Source of the DNA: CBDUXZ01 sp965371325 [NCBI: uncultured bacterium]
Lineage (GTDB): Bacteria; JAUYMQ01
Reading direction: 5' to 3'
Length of the DNA: 11,263 nt
Assembly (NCBI GenBank): GCA_965371325.1
Contig: CBDUXZ010000026.1
Coordinates: 1-11,263 of the forward strand
The position numbers were made by a program, and so were the translations under genes. Positions within the stretch are counted from its first letter, which is position 1. Each line of letters begins with the position of its first letter. Shown piece after piece: positions 1 to 7,302 of this stretch. Below the pieces are notes generated by a model. It was not told where the DNA came from. It did no database searches and worked only from the letters and a program-made list of their open reading frames with translations.

Positions 1-1141
1 CCATGCGCAGAGCGCGCATGCCCGCGTAGAAAGCGGCGAGCGGAAGATCCTGCGAGAGCCCGGCGGCGCCGTGCACCTGGATGGCCCGATCGAGAACGTG
101 CATGGCCATGTTCGGCGCAACGACCTTGATCTGGGCGATCTCCGAGCGCGCCGCCTTGTTTCCCACCTTGTCCATCATGTCGGCCGCCTTGAACGTCAGG
201 AGCCGCGCCTGATCGATCTCGATGCGCGACTCGGCAATGTAGCGCCGTATCATGCCCTGGTCGGCCAGCCGCTTGTGGAAGGCCTTGCGGCTCACCGCCC
301 GCGCGACCATCAGCGCGATGGCCCGCTCGGCCATGCCAATGGCGCGCATGCAGTGATGGATGCGGCCGGGCCCCAGGCGTCCCTGTGCAATCTCGAAGCC
401 CCTTCCCTCTCCCAGAATGAGGTTGTCGACCGGCACCCTGGCGTTATCGAAGGTGATCTCGAACTGCCCGCTGGGCGCGCTGTCGTAGCCGAGAACATGC
501 ATGGGGCGTCCGATCCTGACGCCCGGCGTCTCCATGGGAATGAAGATCATCGTGTGCTGCTGGTGGGGCGGCGCCTCGGGGTTTGACTTGCCGAGAAAAA
601 TCATGACCTTGCAGCGGGGATCCCCGACGCCGGAGATGTACCACTTCTCTCCATCGACGGCGTACTCATCCCCCTCACGCCGGATGGTCGACGCGATGTT
701 CGTGGCATCCGATGACGCCACGGCCGGCTCCGTCATCGCGAAGGCCGAGCGGATCTCGCCGCGAAGAAGGGGCTTCAGCCAGCGCTCCTGCTGCGCGGGG
801 GTCCCGTAACGAACCAGGACCTCCATGTTGCCCGTATCGGGAAAATTGCAGTTGAAGATCTCGGGCGCGATGAGCGAGCGCCCCATGATCTCGCACAGGG
901 GCGCATACTCGAGGTTCGCCAGACCCGCCCCGAGATCCGATTCGGGGAGGAACAGGTTCCAGAGCCCCTCGGCCTGCGCCTTCGCCTTCAGCTCTTCTAT
1001 GATGGGAGGCACGCTCCAGCGTGAAGGGGCGTTCTCGATGAACGCGTGGGCGGCGCCCTCGTTCGGATAGACGTACTCATCCATGAAGGCGCCGAGCTTG
1101 GCCTGAAGCGCCTTTACTTTGGGCGAAAAATCAAAATCCAT
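1..1141 (-). CDS. Acyl-CoA dehydrogenase family protein (ACAD10/11- or LvaC-like), partial at left edge
   Basis: The minus strand is open from an ATG at 1141 to the window edge, giving 380 codons with no stop. It is an FAD-dependent acyl-CoA dehydrogenase. The first signature is [16 protein letters not shown] (residues 134-148), with ASSD where classical family members have GSD, a form typical of the ACAD10/11 branch. [11 protein letters not shown] (165-175) and [15 protein letters not shown] (355-369) are the usual second and third landmarks. The visible part ends at [10 protein letters not shown], just before the ADGPxEVH-type segment expected to hold the catalytic acid, so the active-site base cannot be checked. 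A GGAG lies about 8 nt before the ATG. It follows the DUF6285 gene by 44 nt and is the last visible gene of the operon. By analogy with LvaC and ACAD11, the substrate may be a 4-phospho-acyl-CoA made by the upstream kinase; that is inference. Family assignment is secure, the exact substrate is not. Confidence 0.93.
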   Translation of the reverse strand, partial: MDFDFSPKVKALQAKLGAFMDEYVYPNEGAAHAFIENAPSRWSVPPIIEELKAKAQAEGLWNLFLPESDLGAGLANLEYAPLCEIMGRSLIAPEIFNCNFPDTGNMEVLVRYGTPAQQERWLKPLLRGEIRSAFAMTEPAVASSDATNIASTIRREGDEYAVDGEKWYISGVGDPRCKVMIFLGKSNPEAPPHQQHTMIFIPMETPGVRIGRPMHVLGYDSAPSGQFEITFDNARVPVDNLILGEGRGFEIAQGRLGPGRIHHCMRAIGMAERAIALMVARAVSRKAFHKRLADQGMIRRYIAESRIEIDQARLLTFKAADMMDKVGNKAARSEIAQIKVVAPNMAMHVLDRAIQVHGAAGLSQDLPLAAFYAGMRALRM

Positions 1142-1185
1142 CTTCTTGCTCCGCTCTCTCTGGCGAGGTTATGCGCGGGTGAGGG

Positions 1186-1545
1186 TCAGCTTTCCTCCAG
1201 GTACTTCGGATTGGCAATACGCAACCGGCCCTCGGCCCGCCTGTGCAGATGCGCGAGGAGATCATTCCACCTGGATCCCGGATCGCCCTCGCGGATAAGC
1301 GCCACCAGCGCCGTCTCCAGCGCGTCGGGCGTTCCCTTCGTGCCGAGAAGCTTCTCCAGCTCTGCCGCGTCGTCTTCCGAGAGCTTCGGGCCCTGCTCGA
1401 GCTCCCGGCGCGCGATGGCCAGAAGATTGGCCGCAATGCGGGCCTCGAAGGCCGCATGTCCGCTCAGCTTTTCCACCGCGCGCTTCTGCAAAAACTCCTG
1501 CACTGCTTCGAGCAGCTCCAGCGCGTCGGGACGATCACCTGCCAT
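1186..1545 (-). CDS. DUF6285-type small protein (LvaB-like)
   Basis: This 119-residue soluble protein opens MAGDRPDALELLEAVQEFL and ends RLRIANPKYLEES. That pattern (RPDALELL near the start, a FEARIAANLLAIARREL helix at about residues 33-49, IANPxY at the end) is what I recall for DUF6285 proteins encoded beside phosphotransferase-family kinases. In the P. putida levulinate operon the equivalent small protein, LvaB, is needed with LvaA for 4-hydroxyacyl-CoA phosphorylation. The start at 1545 is preferred over upstream codons because GAGG of GAGGAAAG lies just before it and the conserved segment begins there. Its first 11 nt overlap the end of the kinase gene (1535-1545), which suggests translational coupling and a stoichiometric partnership. 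No signal peptide, transmembrane segment or catalytic motif is visible. Its biochemical role as a kinase partner is inferred from gene order and family resemblance. Confidence 0.82.
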   Translation of the reverse strand: MAGDRPDALELLEAVQEFLQKRAVEKLSGHAAFEARIAANLLAIARRELEQGPKLSEDDAAELEKLLGTKGTPDALETALVALIREGDPGSRWNDLLAHLHRRAEGRLRIANPKYLEES

Positions 1546-2576
1546 GGCTTTCCTCGATGAGCCGGATGAGATCGTATTCCGTTTCCGCGACACGCCGCCC
1601 GATGGCGGCGGCCTCCACCGAGCGTTGCACCCGGTTTATATGAAGCATGGCGCGGATGGCGCAGAAGGCGCCCCACTTGAGCGTTCCCAGGACCTCCCAG
1701 TAGCGTACGACCTCCGGGTCGACCGGCTCGCCCCCGGCCGCCTCGTAGGCGCGAAAGAGATCCTCGCGCGGGCCGAAACCGCCCACGTCCAGTTTGTAGT
1801 TTCCAAAGCGCCAGGGCTTCATGCAGAGAAATCCGAAGTCCTCCATGGGATCGCCCAGATGCGCGGTCTCCCAGTCAAGGATCGCGCGGAGCCCCGCTTC
1901 CTCGACCAGAAAGTTTCCGTTGCGAAAGTCACCGTGCACGAGCCGCGGGCCCGAGCGCAAGGGCGGTACGCGATCCTTCAGCCAGCGAAGCGCCAGCTCG
2001 AGGATGGGGCGCGGCCCGGGGCCGAGATCGAGCATGCGCCGGCACATGTCGAGCTGCATTTGAGTGCCGAGCGTTGGCAGCATGGGAAGCTCTTCGGGCC
2101 CCAGGCTGTGGATGCGCGCGAGGACGGTACCCAGCGTGGCCGCCATCTTCGGCCGCACCCCGGCATAGGCGTCTTCGCGTAGGATCTTTTTCGGAAGGCC
2201 CTCGCCCCCGAGGCGCTCCATCACGTAGCAGTCCTTGAGGCCCGTGGACGCATCGGGCAGACAGACCGGCCGTGGAACGGGCACCTTGGCCTCGTGCAGA
2301 ACTTTGCACAACGCGTACTCGCCGGCCCGGTCGAAGCCGTCCCCGTCCCCATCGCCAAAGAGCGCGCTCGGGTCGAGCGACGCCCCTCCCTCGAAGTCCT
2401 TGCGAAGGATGAGAGGAAGGCGCTCCCCATCGGGACCGATGGCGTCGAAGGACCATGTCTCGCGGCTGGCGCCGCCGGTCAGGCGAACCAGGGTCTCGAT
2501 GCGCACCTCGCCCCTTCAGCGTCTTCGAGAGCGCGGCCGAAAGCGCCCTTGCGAGTTGCTCGTTCTCCGGCTTCAT
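1535..2576 (-). CDS. Phosphotransferase (APH-fold) family kinase, LvaA / ACAD10-11 N-domain-like, with apparent frameshift
   Basis: The intact reading frame runs from a GTG at 2506 to the stop at 1535 (323 residues). It shows the APH-kinase catalytic loop LVHGDFRNGNFLV (H191, D193, N198, counted from the GTG), the metal-binding AILDWETAHLGDP (D211), the N-lobe LILRKDF and a GEYA glutamate (E63). It begins abruptly at RIETLVRLTGGASRETWSF, about 23 residues short of family members. The missing start is present in another frame from an ATG at 2576: MKPENEQLARALSAALSKTL. Removing one G from the GGGG run at 2511-2514 joins the two as KGEVRIETL and gives 346 residues, a normal family length. This could be a sequencing error, a real mutation or, less likely, programmed slippage. 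The GTG at 2506 has its own AAGGGG four bases upstream, so a short form is possible. Expected role: ATP-dependent phosphorylation of a 4-hydroxyacyl-CoA with the DUF6285 protein. The family is secure; the substrate is inferred. Confidence 0.85.
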
Positions 2577-2732
2577 CTGGGTCTTTCTGGAGCCTGTGCG
2601 ATGAATCAGCCTCTCTGATGCGTCTGCCTGATGAGTGCGGCCCACCGTCGGGCGAGCCCCTTTCATGAGCGCCGCTTTCCGATAGTAAACCTCGGTGCAG
2701 CGGGTGTGGTGGGCGCACGGGTCTATTTCAAC

Positions 2733-2761
2733 ATCATTCACGATTATTTATTTTCAGTCAA
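2733..2761 (-). promoter_or_regulatory. Candidate sigma-70 promoter of the kinase/DUF6285/dehydrogenase operon
   Basis: On the minus strand, TTGACT (2761-2756, five of six consensus bases) is separated by exactly 17 nt of AT-rich sequence from AATGAT (2738-2733, four of six). The site lies about 155 nt upstream of the kinase ATG at 2576, in an otherwise GC-rich region. It would leave a leader of about 150 nt. The match is by eye only. Confidence 0.4.
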
Positions 2762-2773
2762 AGCACCCGGAAC

Positions 2774-4144
2774 TCAGAGGTCCACCCTCCGCCGCAAGCG
2801 CCGTCGTGCGGTCACCAGCACCAGGATGAACAGAAAGATTGCCGTGCCCGTAACGCTGAGGGCGGGTATGGCGAACGTGGGGAGAACGCCCTGATCGGGG
2901 ATCCAGACGAAGAGGCCCTTTTCGAGATCGCTCCCGATGAGGGTTCCGCTGGGAAGGTAGGGGTAGACGTTCCAGAGACCGTTGTAGTTCGCCAGATCGT
3001 CGTCGGGATAAGTGTCGAAGTAGGCAATCTCAAATGGCGCGACAGGATCGGTGGCGTCGAACACCCGTAGCCCGCTCCGATAGTTGGCTTCGAAGAGCCG
3101 ATTGCCGAGGGTATAGACGTTGTGATCCCTGGAGGTGTTACCGTTGCTGAAAGTCGCCACCTGGACCGGGTTGGTCAGGTCAAGCAGATCAATAACCCGC
3201 GTGGTCGTGGGTGTTCCGAGGGTGCCTTCGTCCACCTCGTCGCCGAAATAGAGATAGCGCTGATTCGGTGACAGCCAGCCCTGATGGGAGTAGAGGGCGG
3301 CATGGGAAAAGATGGGGGCTAGCGACAGGTTGATGGAACCTATGAGCGTTATGTTCCCCTTGTCCGTCACGTCGAGAATCTCGACGCCGGGATTTCCGCC
3401 TCCGGGGCCGTCATTCGCATAACAAAAAGCGATCTCTTTCTGGAAGAAGGGGAACCGCGTCCAGGTTACGACCTGCGCATCGTGGCAGTACCGGTCGTTC
3501 CACTCGGCAACGAATTGGGGGGTCGACGGGTTGGCAAGATCGTAGATCCGGAGCCCCAGGTTCGGGGTTCCGCCTCCACTGACCCGGTAGAGGTAACCGG
3601 CGCTCTCATGGATGGCCACGTTATGCGACGCAAGGCGGCCGCCGGTGGTGATCGTGTTCGCGAGGGTGACCGTGCCGGCGTCAATATCGCCGAGATCGAA
3701 TACCTGGATGCCGCCTCCCCCCTCACTGACGACATAGGCGTATTGATCGAAGACCTTGATGTCACGCCACAAGCTGCTCGGCCCCGACATGACACTCACT
3801 ATCTGGGCGTTGCCGGGATTGGTGACCTCCACGAACCCTGTCCCGTTGGAAAGCCCGATAATGGCGTACTCCCGGCCCGACGGGGACGTGTAACCCCAGC
3901 AATCGCTCGCGGAATTTGTCGCCGGGTCGAAGTCCAGGAGCGGCAGCCAGCTCCCAAGTGTGATTCCGCTGCTCGGGAAGCTGATGGAGGGGCTCCCCCC
4001 TTCATCCGCGCGATAGCCGGCGCCGCCGTAGGGCGGCTGGCGATCGTGGGCGAACTCCTCGTCGTCATGAGCGCGGGTTGGTGTGCTCAGAAGGGCGAAT
4101 GCCAGGGCAAGAACAAGGGGCTTCATGAGGGGGGCTGGTCGCAT
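2774..4144 (-). CDS. Choice-of-anchor B family (LVIVD-repeat) exported beta-propeller protein with C-terminal anchor
   Basis: This 456-residue protein (from the ATG at 4144) has a signal peptide at residues 1-25, cleaved after TPTRA. The body carries family landmarks in order: DCWGYTSPSGREYAIIGLSNG, SLWRDIKVFDQYAYVVSEGG, SHNVAIHESAGYLYR, CHDAQVVTW, SHQGWLSPNQRYLYFGDE, RDHNVYTLGNRLFEANYRSG and NYNGLWNVYPYLPSG. Repeated strand motifs such as GIQVFDL, LRIYDLANPSTPQ, VEILDVTDK and LRVFDATDPVAPF are LVIVD-type blades, so a beta-propeller is expected. Family members share this body but carry different C-terminal anchors. Here the tail (about residues 421-456) is FAIPALSVTG, then a hydrophobic stretch, then RRRLRRR, resembling IPTL-CTERM-like sorting signals. 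AGGA lies 9 nt before the ATG; a TTG two codons upstream is a less likely start. It lies 218 nt downstream of the basic-protein gene and may have its own promoter. The ligand or function of the family is unknown. Confidence 0.92.
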   Translation of the reverse strand: MRPAPLMKPLVLALAFALLSTPTRAHDDEEFAHDRQPPYGGAGYRADEGGSPSISFPSSGITLGSWLPLLDFDPATNSASDCWGYTSPSGREYAIIGLSNGTGFVEVTNPGNAQIVSVMSGPSSLWRDIKVFDQYAYVVSEGGGGIQVFDLGDIDAGTVTLANTITTGGRLASHNVAIHESAGYLYRVSGGGTPNLGLRIYDLANPSTPQFVAEWNDRYCHDAQVVTWTRFPFFQKEIAFCYANDGPGGGNPGVEILDVTDKGNITLIGSINLSLAPIFSHAALYSHQGWLSPNQRYLYFGDEVDEGTLGTPTTTRVIDLLDLTNPVQVATFSNGNTSRDHNVYTLGNRLFEANYRSGLRVFDATDPVAPFEIAYFDTYPDDDLANYNGLWNVYPYLPSGTLIGSDLEKGLFVWIPDQGVLPTFAIPALSVTGTAIFLFILVLVTARRRLRRRVDL

Positions 4145-4362
4145 GTGCAATCGTCCTGCCGCGCGTGCCCGCTCCAGAGCCTGAGCGGACGTGGAGCCTA
4201 CGACAGTAACGGTTATCCGCAGCCTCCTGCAACCTGGTGCTTTCCAGGAAACACGTCCGGTGCGAGATCATCAGAGACCTCCGGATCCAGGCTCCCTGAA
4301 AAATCCCTTCAACCGCAAATCATCCGCGATTTTGAATCGAGGTAAACGAAGGCGTGGGGGGC

Positions 4363-4995
4363 TTAGCGGAGCCCCTGGTACTCCTGGAGCAGCTCCTGGG
4401 CACGCGCCTTGTCCCGCAGCGTGGCTCTTCCGCCCCTCATGCGAGTCTGGATCCCGGCGGCTTCCTTCTTGATCTCCGCCGCACGGGCACCATTCCCGTT
4501 GCCGTTACTCCCACCCTGCCTGAGCTTCGCCAGCTCCGCCGCTACCTTGGCGTTGGCGCTCTTCAGCCGGGCCGCGTCCTTCTGATCGAACTCTTTCTGC
4601 AGGGCCCCGAGATTCACCGCGGCCCCCCTTCCGCGCGACATCTTGAACTTTGCGACGGCCTTCCTCCGCTCTCTCAGCACCTTGGTCTTGTACTCACCGA
4701 CCGTCATCTCCGCGCCCTTCACCCTGATTCGTTGACTGCCGGGCATGGACTTCACTTTTTTTATCGACGCCCTGTCCAGCCTGATGACTCTGTCGGACTG
4801 CTTATCAGCCCGGTCGACCGGATCGGCCCGGATGCCTTTCTCATCCTTCCGTTCCGCCTCCGCCGGGGGGGTGCGGCTGGGCGTCTCGCCTCCGCCCCGA
4901 CTGGGCCCCGCGAGGACACCGTTGACTCCCGGGAGAATGATTCCCAAGCCAAAAACGAGGGTGATGAGAGCCGCACTTGTTTTTCTTGCAAACAT
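4363..4995 (-). CDS. Small, very basic exported protein of unknown function
   Basis: I do not recognise this 210-residue protein. It starts with a signal-peptide-like segment (residues 1-29: MFARKTS, then a hydrophobic ALITLVFGLGIILPGV core ending near GVLAG). A Pro/Gly/Arg-rich stretch (30-70) follows, then long charged segments rich in Lys, Arg and Ala (about 100-160) that look helical, a GGSNGNGNG linker (161-169) and a final Lys/Arg/Glu-rich helix (171-208) ending QELLQEYQGLR. No cysteines and no enzymatic motif are visible. The start is supported by AGGAG eight nt before the ATG. It follows the PKD/TIG-like gene by 34 nt, so the two are probably co-transcribed and may act together outside the cytoplasm. 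The composition would suit binding to an anionic partner such as polysaccharide or nucleic acid, but nothing in the sequence shows it. A real gene is likely given the ribosome-binding site, export signal and spacing. Confidence 0.75.
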   Translation of the reverse strand: MFARKTSAALITLVFGLGIILPGVNGVLAGPSRGGGETPSRTPPAEAERKDEKGIRADPVDRADKQSDRVIRLDRASIKKVKSMPGSQRIRVKGAEMTVGEYKTKVLRERRKAVAKFKMSRGRGAAVNLGALQKEFDQKDAARLKSANAKVAAELAKLRQGGSNGNGNGARAAEIKKEAAGIQTRMRGGRATLRDKARAQELLQEYQGLR

Positions 4996-5029
4996 GTCTG
5001 ATCTCCTATTTCTATTCAGGCAGCGCTTA

Positions 5030-6220
5030 CTAGTGCGGGGTCCCCATGGGACCTTTGATCATCACGTACACGTCGTACCAAAGCGTGTCGTGGGGTGAAA
5101 CCCACCAATCGACCTTGATCTGCGACGAGGTGAAACTCACACTCGCAGATTTCTCCCCCCCCGCTGGCTGGTTACCCCACTCCAGGATGGTATTGTGCAA
5201 CTCCCAGCCATTCTTGAGAGACGCTTTGGGCTTGTAGGTGTCAGTCCCCTCTGCATTGCCAACCGTCAGAAAGTCGCGGGCGTGAAGGGCGGATATCGTG
5301 CCCGTCTTACGAGAGGTCCCCCCGTAGCAGCCGATTTCTTCCGGATCAGTCGTGGTGAGGCATCTGTCACAATTAGCGTCGAAGCCGCACTGGACGACGG
5401 ACACATCGCTCCTCGGGAGGATCTCGATTCCCCGCTTCGCCGTGAAACCGGCATCACCGTGATGGTTGCTCTCGAGGCCGTTGCTCGATTTGACGTAGAA
5501 CTCGGCCTTCTGATCCAGGACCCCAATCGTAAATACCGGAATGGTCCCCCCGACGTGGCCGTCGGACCACTCCTTGATCTGGAGCTTGACGTCTTTCTGG
5601 TCGGTCTTGAGGAACATGTGCAACTCGCCCTGGGTTTTGCCGAACTGCTGCCCGAGAACGATTACATCTCCCCCGGGCTCGATCACCGAGAAGGGGAACA
5701 GGGCCTCGAGGTGAGGGAGCTGCACCCGGTAATCCTCCGGCCTCATTGACGCCCCGGGCTGACAGTTGGCCAACATGCCACAAAGGGGATCCTGCCCCTT
5801 CCACTTCGCGGGGATTTTATCGTCCGTACCGCCGTTACCACCGTTGCCGCCACCGTTACCGCCGCCGGTGCCCACCGTCACAGTCATCTGCGCGCTTCCG
5901 GAGCACTGCTCCACGGCCGTCACGTACACGACGTAGATATTATCGGCCGTGTAGGGGTGGATGACACTGTCTTCGTCGACATCGTTGTTTTCAAAATCGG
6001 GGTTGTTGAGAATTCCGGGAGGGGTGTTGTCCCCGAAATCGATGCTGACTTTTTTGCACTTCTGGGTTCCCAGAACCGTGATAACGACATCCTGGTTAAC
6101 GTCTGCGGGATTGGGGTTCGCCTTGACACCGGTGATCGTCCCGTCCACCGCACCCGCGTCGTCAGGCACCAGGACGAGGAGCAGTGCAGCGCCGAGTGCC
6201 ACAAACCAGGTCGTTCTCAT
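5030..6220 (-). CDS. Exported two-domain PKD-like / IPT-TIG-like protein
   Basis: This is a 396-residue secreted protein. The signal peptide (residues 1-24) is MRTTW, a hydrophobic core and DAGA before VDG. Residues about 28-117 look like a PKD/Ig-type domain: VKANPNPADVNQDVVITV, VSIDFGDNTPPG, HPYTADNIYVVYVTAVEQC. A flexible Gly/Asn linker (about 118-131) leads to a cysteine-containing segment (CGMLANC, 147-153) and an IPT/TIG-like fold at about 176-252, with VIEPGGDVIVLGQQFGKTQGE, IKEWSDGHVGGTIP and VLDQKAEFYVKSSNGLESN. The C-terminal third has five cysteines between 278 and 298 and a final beta-rich stretch that includes DWWVSPHDTLWYDVYV. AGGAG six nt before the ATG fixes the start. PKD and TIG folds in secreted proteins usually serve binding or structure rather than catalysis; no catalytic motif is visible. 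It heads a likely two-gene unit with the basic protein. Domain boundaries are by eye. Confidence 0.85.
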   Translation of the reverse strand: MRTTWFVALGAALLLVLVPDDAGAVDGTITGVKANPNPADVNQDVVITVLGTQKCKKVSIDFGDNTPPGILNNPDFENNDVDEDSVIHPYTADNIYVVYVTAVEQCSGSAQMTVTVGTGGGNGGGNGGNGGTDDKIPAKWKGQDPLCGMLANCQPGASMRPEDYRVQLPHLEALFPFSVIEPGGDVIVLGQQFGKTQGELHMFLKTDQKDVKLQIKEWSDGHVGGTIPVFTIGVLDQKAEFYVKSSNGLESNHHGDAGFTAKRGIEILPRSDVSVVQCGFDANCDRCLTTTDPEEIGCYGGTSRKTGTISALHARDFLTVGNAEGTDTYKPKASLKNGWELHNTILEWGNQPAGGEKSASVSFTSSQIKVDWWVSPHDTLWYDVYVMIKGPMGTPH

Positions 6221-6298
6221 GGGGTGCTCCTTTCAACGGGCGGGCCTGATCGAAGCGCGCTCCAGGCAGAGGGCTCGCTCTAGAAAGACTAACTCCTT

Positions 6299-6314
6299 TG
6301 TAATGTTGATCACA
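6299..6314. promoter_or_regulatory. CRP/FNR-family-like palindrome upstream of the PKD/TIG-like gene
   Basis: The plus strand reads TGTAATGTTGATCACA: TGTAA, six bases, TCACA. The CRP consensus is TGTGA-N6-TCACA, so nine of ten core bases match. The site is about 80-95 nt before the ATG at 6220, in a local AT-rich patch. A convincing -10/-35 pair was not found nearby, so a regulatory role is tentative. Confidence 0.3.
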
Positions 6315-6374
6315 AATGGTTGACATTTATTCAATCTCCTGCCACCCGCCAGATGGTTCATAAGCGCTTGGATT

Positions 6375-6416
6375 TGATGGGATTCTACGCGTACTGGCAT
6401 CGCGGTGATGGGATTC
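6375..6416. repeat. Pair of 11-bp direct repeats
   Basis: TGATGGGATTC occurs at 6375-6385 and exactly again at 6406-6416, a 31-bp offset, just past the 3' end of the hydrolase gene and upstream of the PKD/TIG-like gene. The spacing is close to three helical turns, which would suit a protein binding twice on one face of the DNA. The function is unknown and chance is possible. Confidence 0.35.
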
Positions 6417-6426
6417 CAAAACCTGA

Positions 6427-7302
6427 CTATTCCGATGAACTCCGGGGCAGGGTCGTGAGAAAGCGCGTCACTTCGTCGGCGAAGGCCTCCGGCGCCTCGG
6501 CGCTCATGGCGTGCCCCACGCCCTTCAGGATCACCTTGCGCGCGCCCGGGATGCGGCGGGCCATGAGCTCTGCATCCTCGAGGTAGAGCGTGTCGCGTTC
6601 TCCGACCAAAATAAGCGTGGGCGCGTGGATGCGATCCAGTTCCTTGATCATGGAAGGCCGATCGATCGTGACACGGTAGGTTCCGATGAAACCGTGAGGC
6701 GTCGCCATCGCACCCCATGCCGCGACCTGGGCCTCGAAACGAGGCTCCCGGGTAACACCCTTGAAGAGGGGCCCGTTGAAGTAATATTGAAACGCCTCCG
6801 CCAGCCCTCCGCGGGCCATCACCCGCTCGACCTCCCTGGCGCGATCGATAATCCTCTCCGGCAGGCGCGACGCCATCGTCGAGGCCAGCGCAAGCGCCTC
6901 CACGCGCTCCGGCCATTGCGTCGCGAAACGAAGCGCTGTCGCGCCCCCCATCGAGAGGCCCAGAATTCGGGCGCGCTGTATCCCGAGGTCGTCGAGAACG
7001 CCCCGGAGATCCTCCGCGAAAGTGTCGATGGTGTACGGATCCGCTTCGCCGGTCACCTGTAGGGGGTGATCGGACTCGCCGCTGCCGCGCTGATCAAAGG
7101 TGATGACCCGGTGAGTCCGTGCAAAGCGAGGGATCTGCTGCGCCCACATGGTCCGGTCCACGCCAAACGCGTGGCAGCAGACGAGCGCCGGGCCCGTTCC
7201 CCAGCTCTCGTGGACAATTCGCACGTCTCCGACCCGCACCGTGCCGCGCACGCCTCTGCCGATCCGAGGCTCTCCACGCGCAAGTTTGGACCGATTGATC
7301 AT
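6427..7302 (-). CDS. Alpha/beta hydrolase
   Basis: This 291-residue cytoplasmic alpha/beta-hydrolase-fold protein carries all expected elements: the oxyanion segment VCCHAFG (41-47), THRVITFDQRGSGESD (63-78), the nucleophile elbow GLSMGG with Ser117, the acid in LVGERDTLY (Asp237) and the base in GVGHAMS (His264). The overall order resembles 3-oxoadipate enol-lactonase-type and related carboxylester hydrolases. The substrate cannot be told from the sequence. The frame stays open upstream to 7626, but the extra 108 codons show no domain, so I chose the ATG at 7302, which begins MINRSKLARG and has AGGG about 9 nt upstream. It is divergent from the TPR/phosphatase operon across a 335-nt region and ends 206 nt before the next minus-strand gene, so it is probably its own unit. 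Confidence 0.93.
   Translation of the reverse strand: MINRSKLARGEPRIGRGVRGTVRVGDVRIVHESWGTGPALVCCHAFGVDRTMWAQQIPRFARTHRVITFDQRGSGESDHPLQVTGEADPYTIDTFAEDLRGVLDDLGIQRARILGLSMGGATALRFATQWPERVEALALASTMASRLPERIIDRAREVERVMARGGLAEAFQYYFNGPLFKGVTREPRFEAQVAAWGAMATPHGFIGTYRVTIDRPSMIKELDRIHAPTLILVGERDTLYLEDAELMARRIPGARKVILKGVGHAMSAEAPEAFADEVTRFLTTLPRSSSE

Noticed and set aside
71-586. 171-codon plus-strand frame opposite the acyl-CoA dehydrogenase
   Set aside because: It is antisense to a clearly conserved dehydrogenase and its translation (His/Arg/Leu-rich) has no domain; it is a high-GC shadow frame.
1046-2182. 378-codon plus-strand frame
   Set aside because: It spans three real minus-strand genes whose motifs are intact; its own translation is low-complexity Ser/Arg/Ala without recognisable features.
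1929-2741. 270-codon minus-strand frame upstream of and through the kinase
   Set aside because: Only the part beginning MKPENEQ (from 2576) looks like protein-coding sequence; after the G run it becomes the out-of-frame shadow of the kinase.
4233-4248. CCTGG / CCAGG hairpin between the basic protein and the choice-of-anchor B gene
   Set aside because: The stem is only five bp and has no T tract, so it does not qualify as a terminator.
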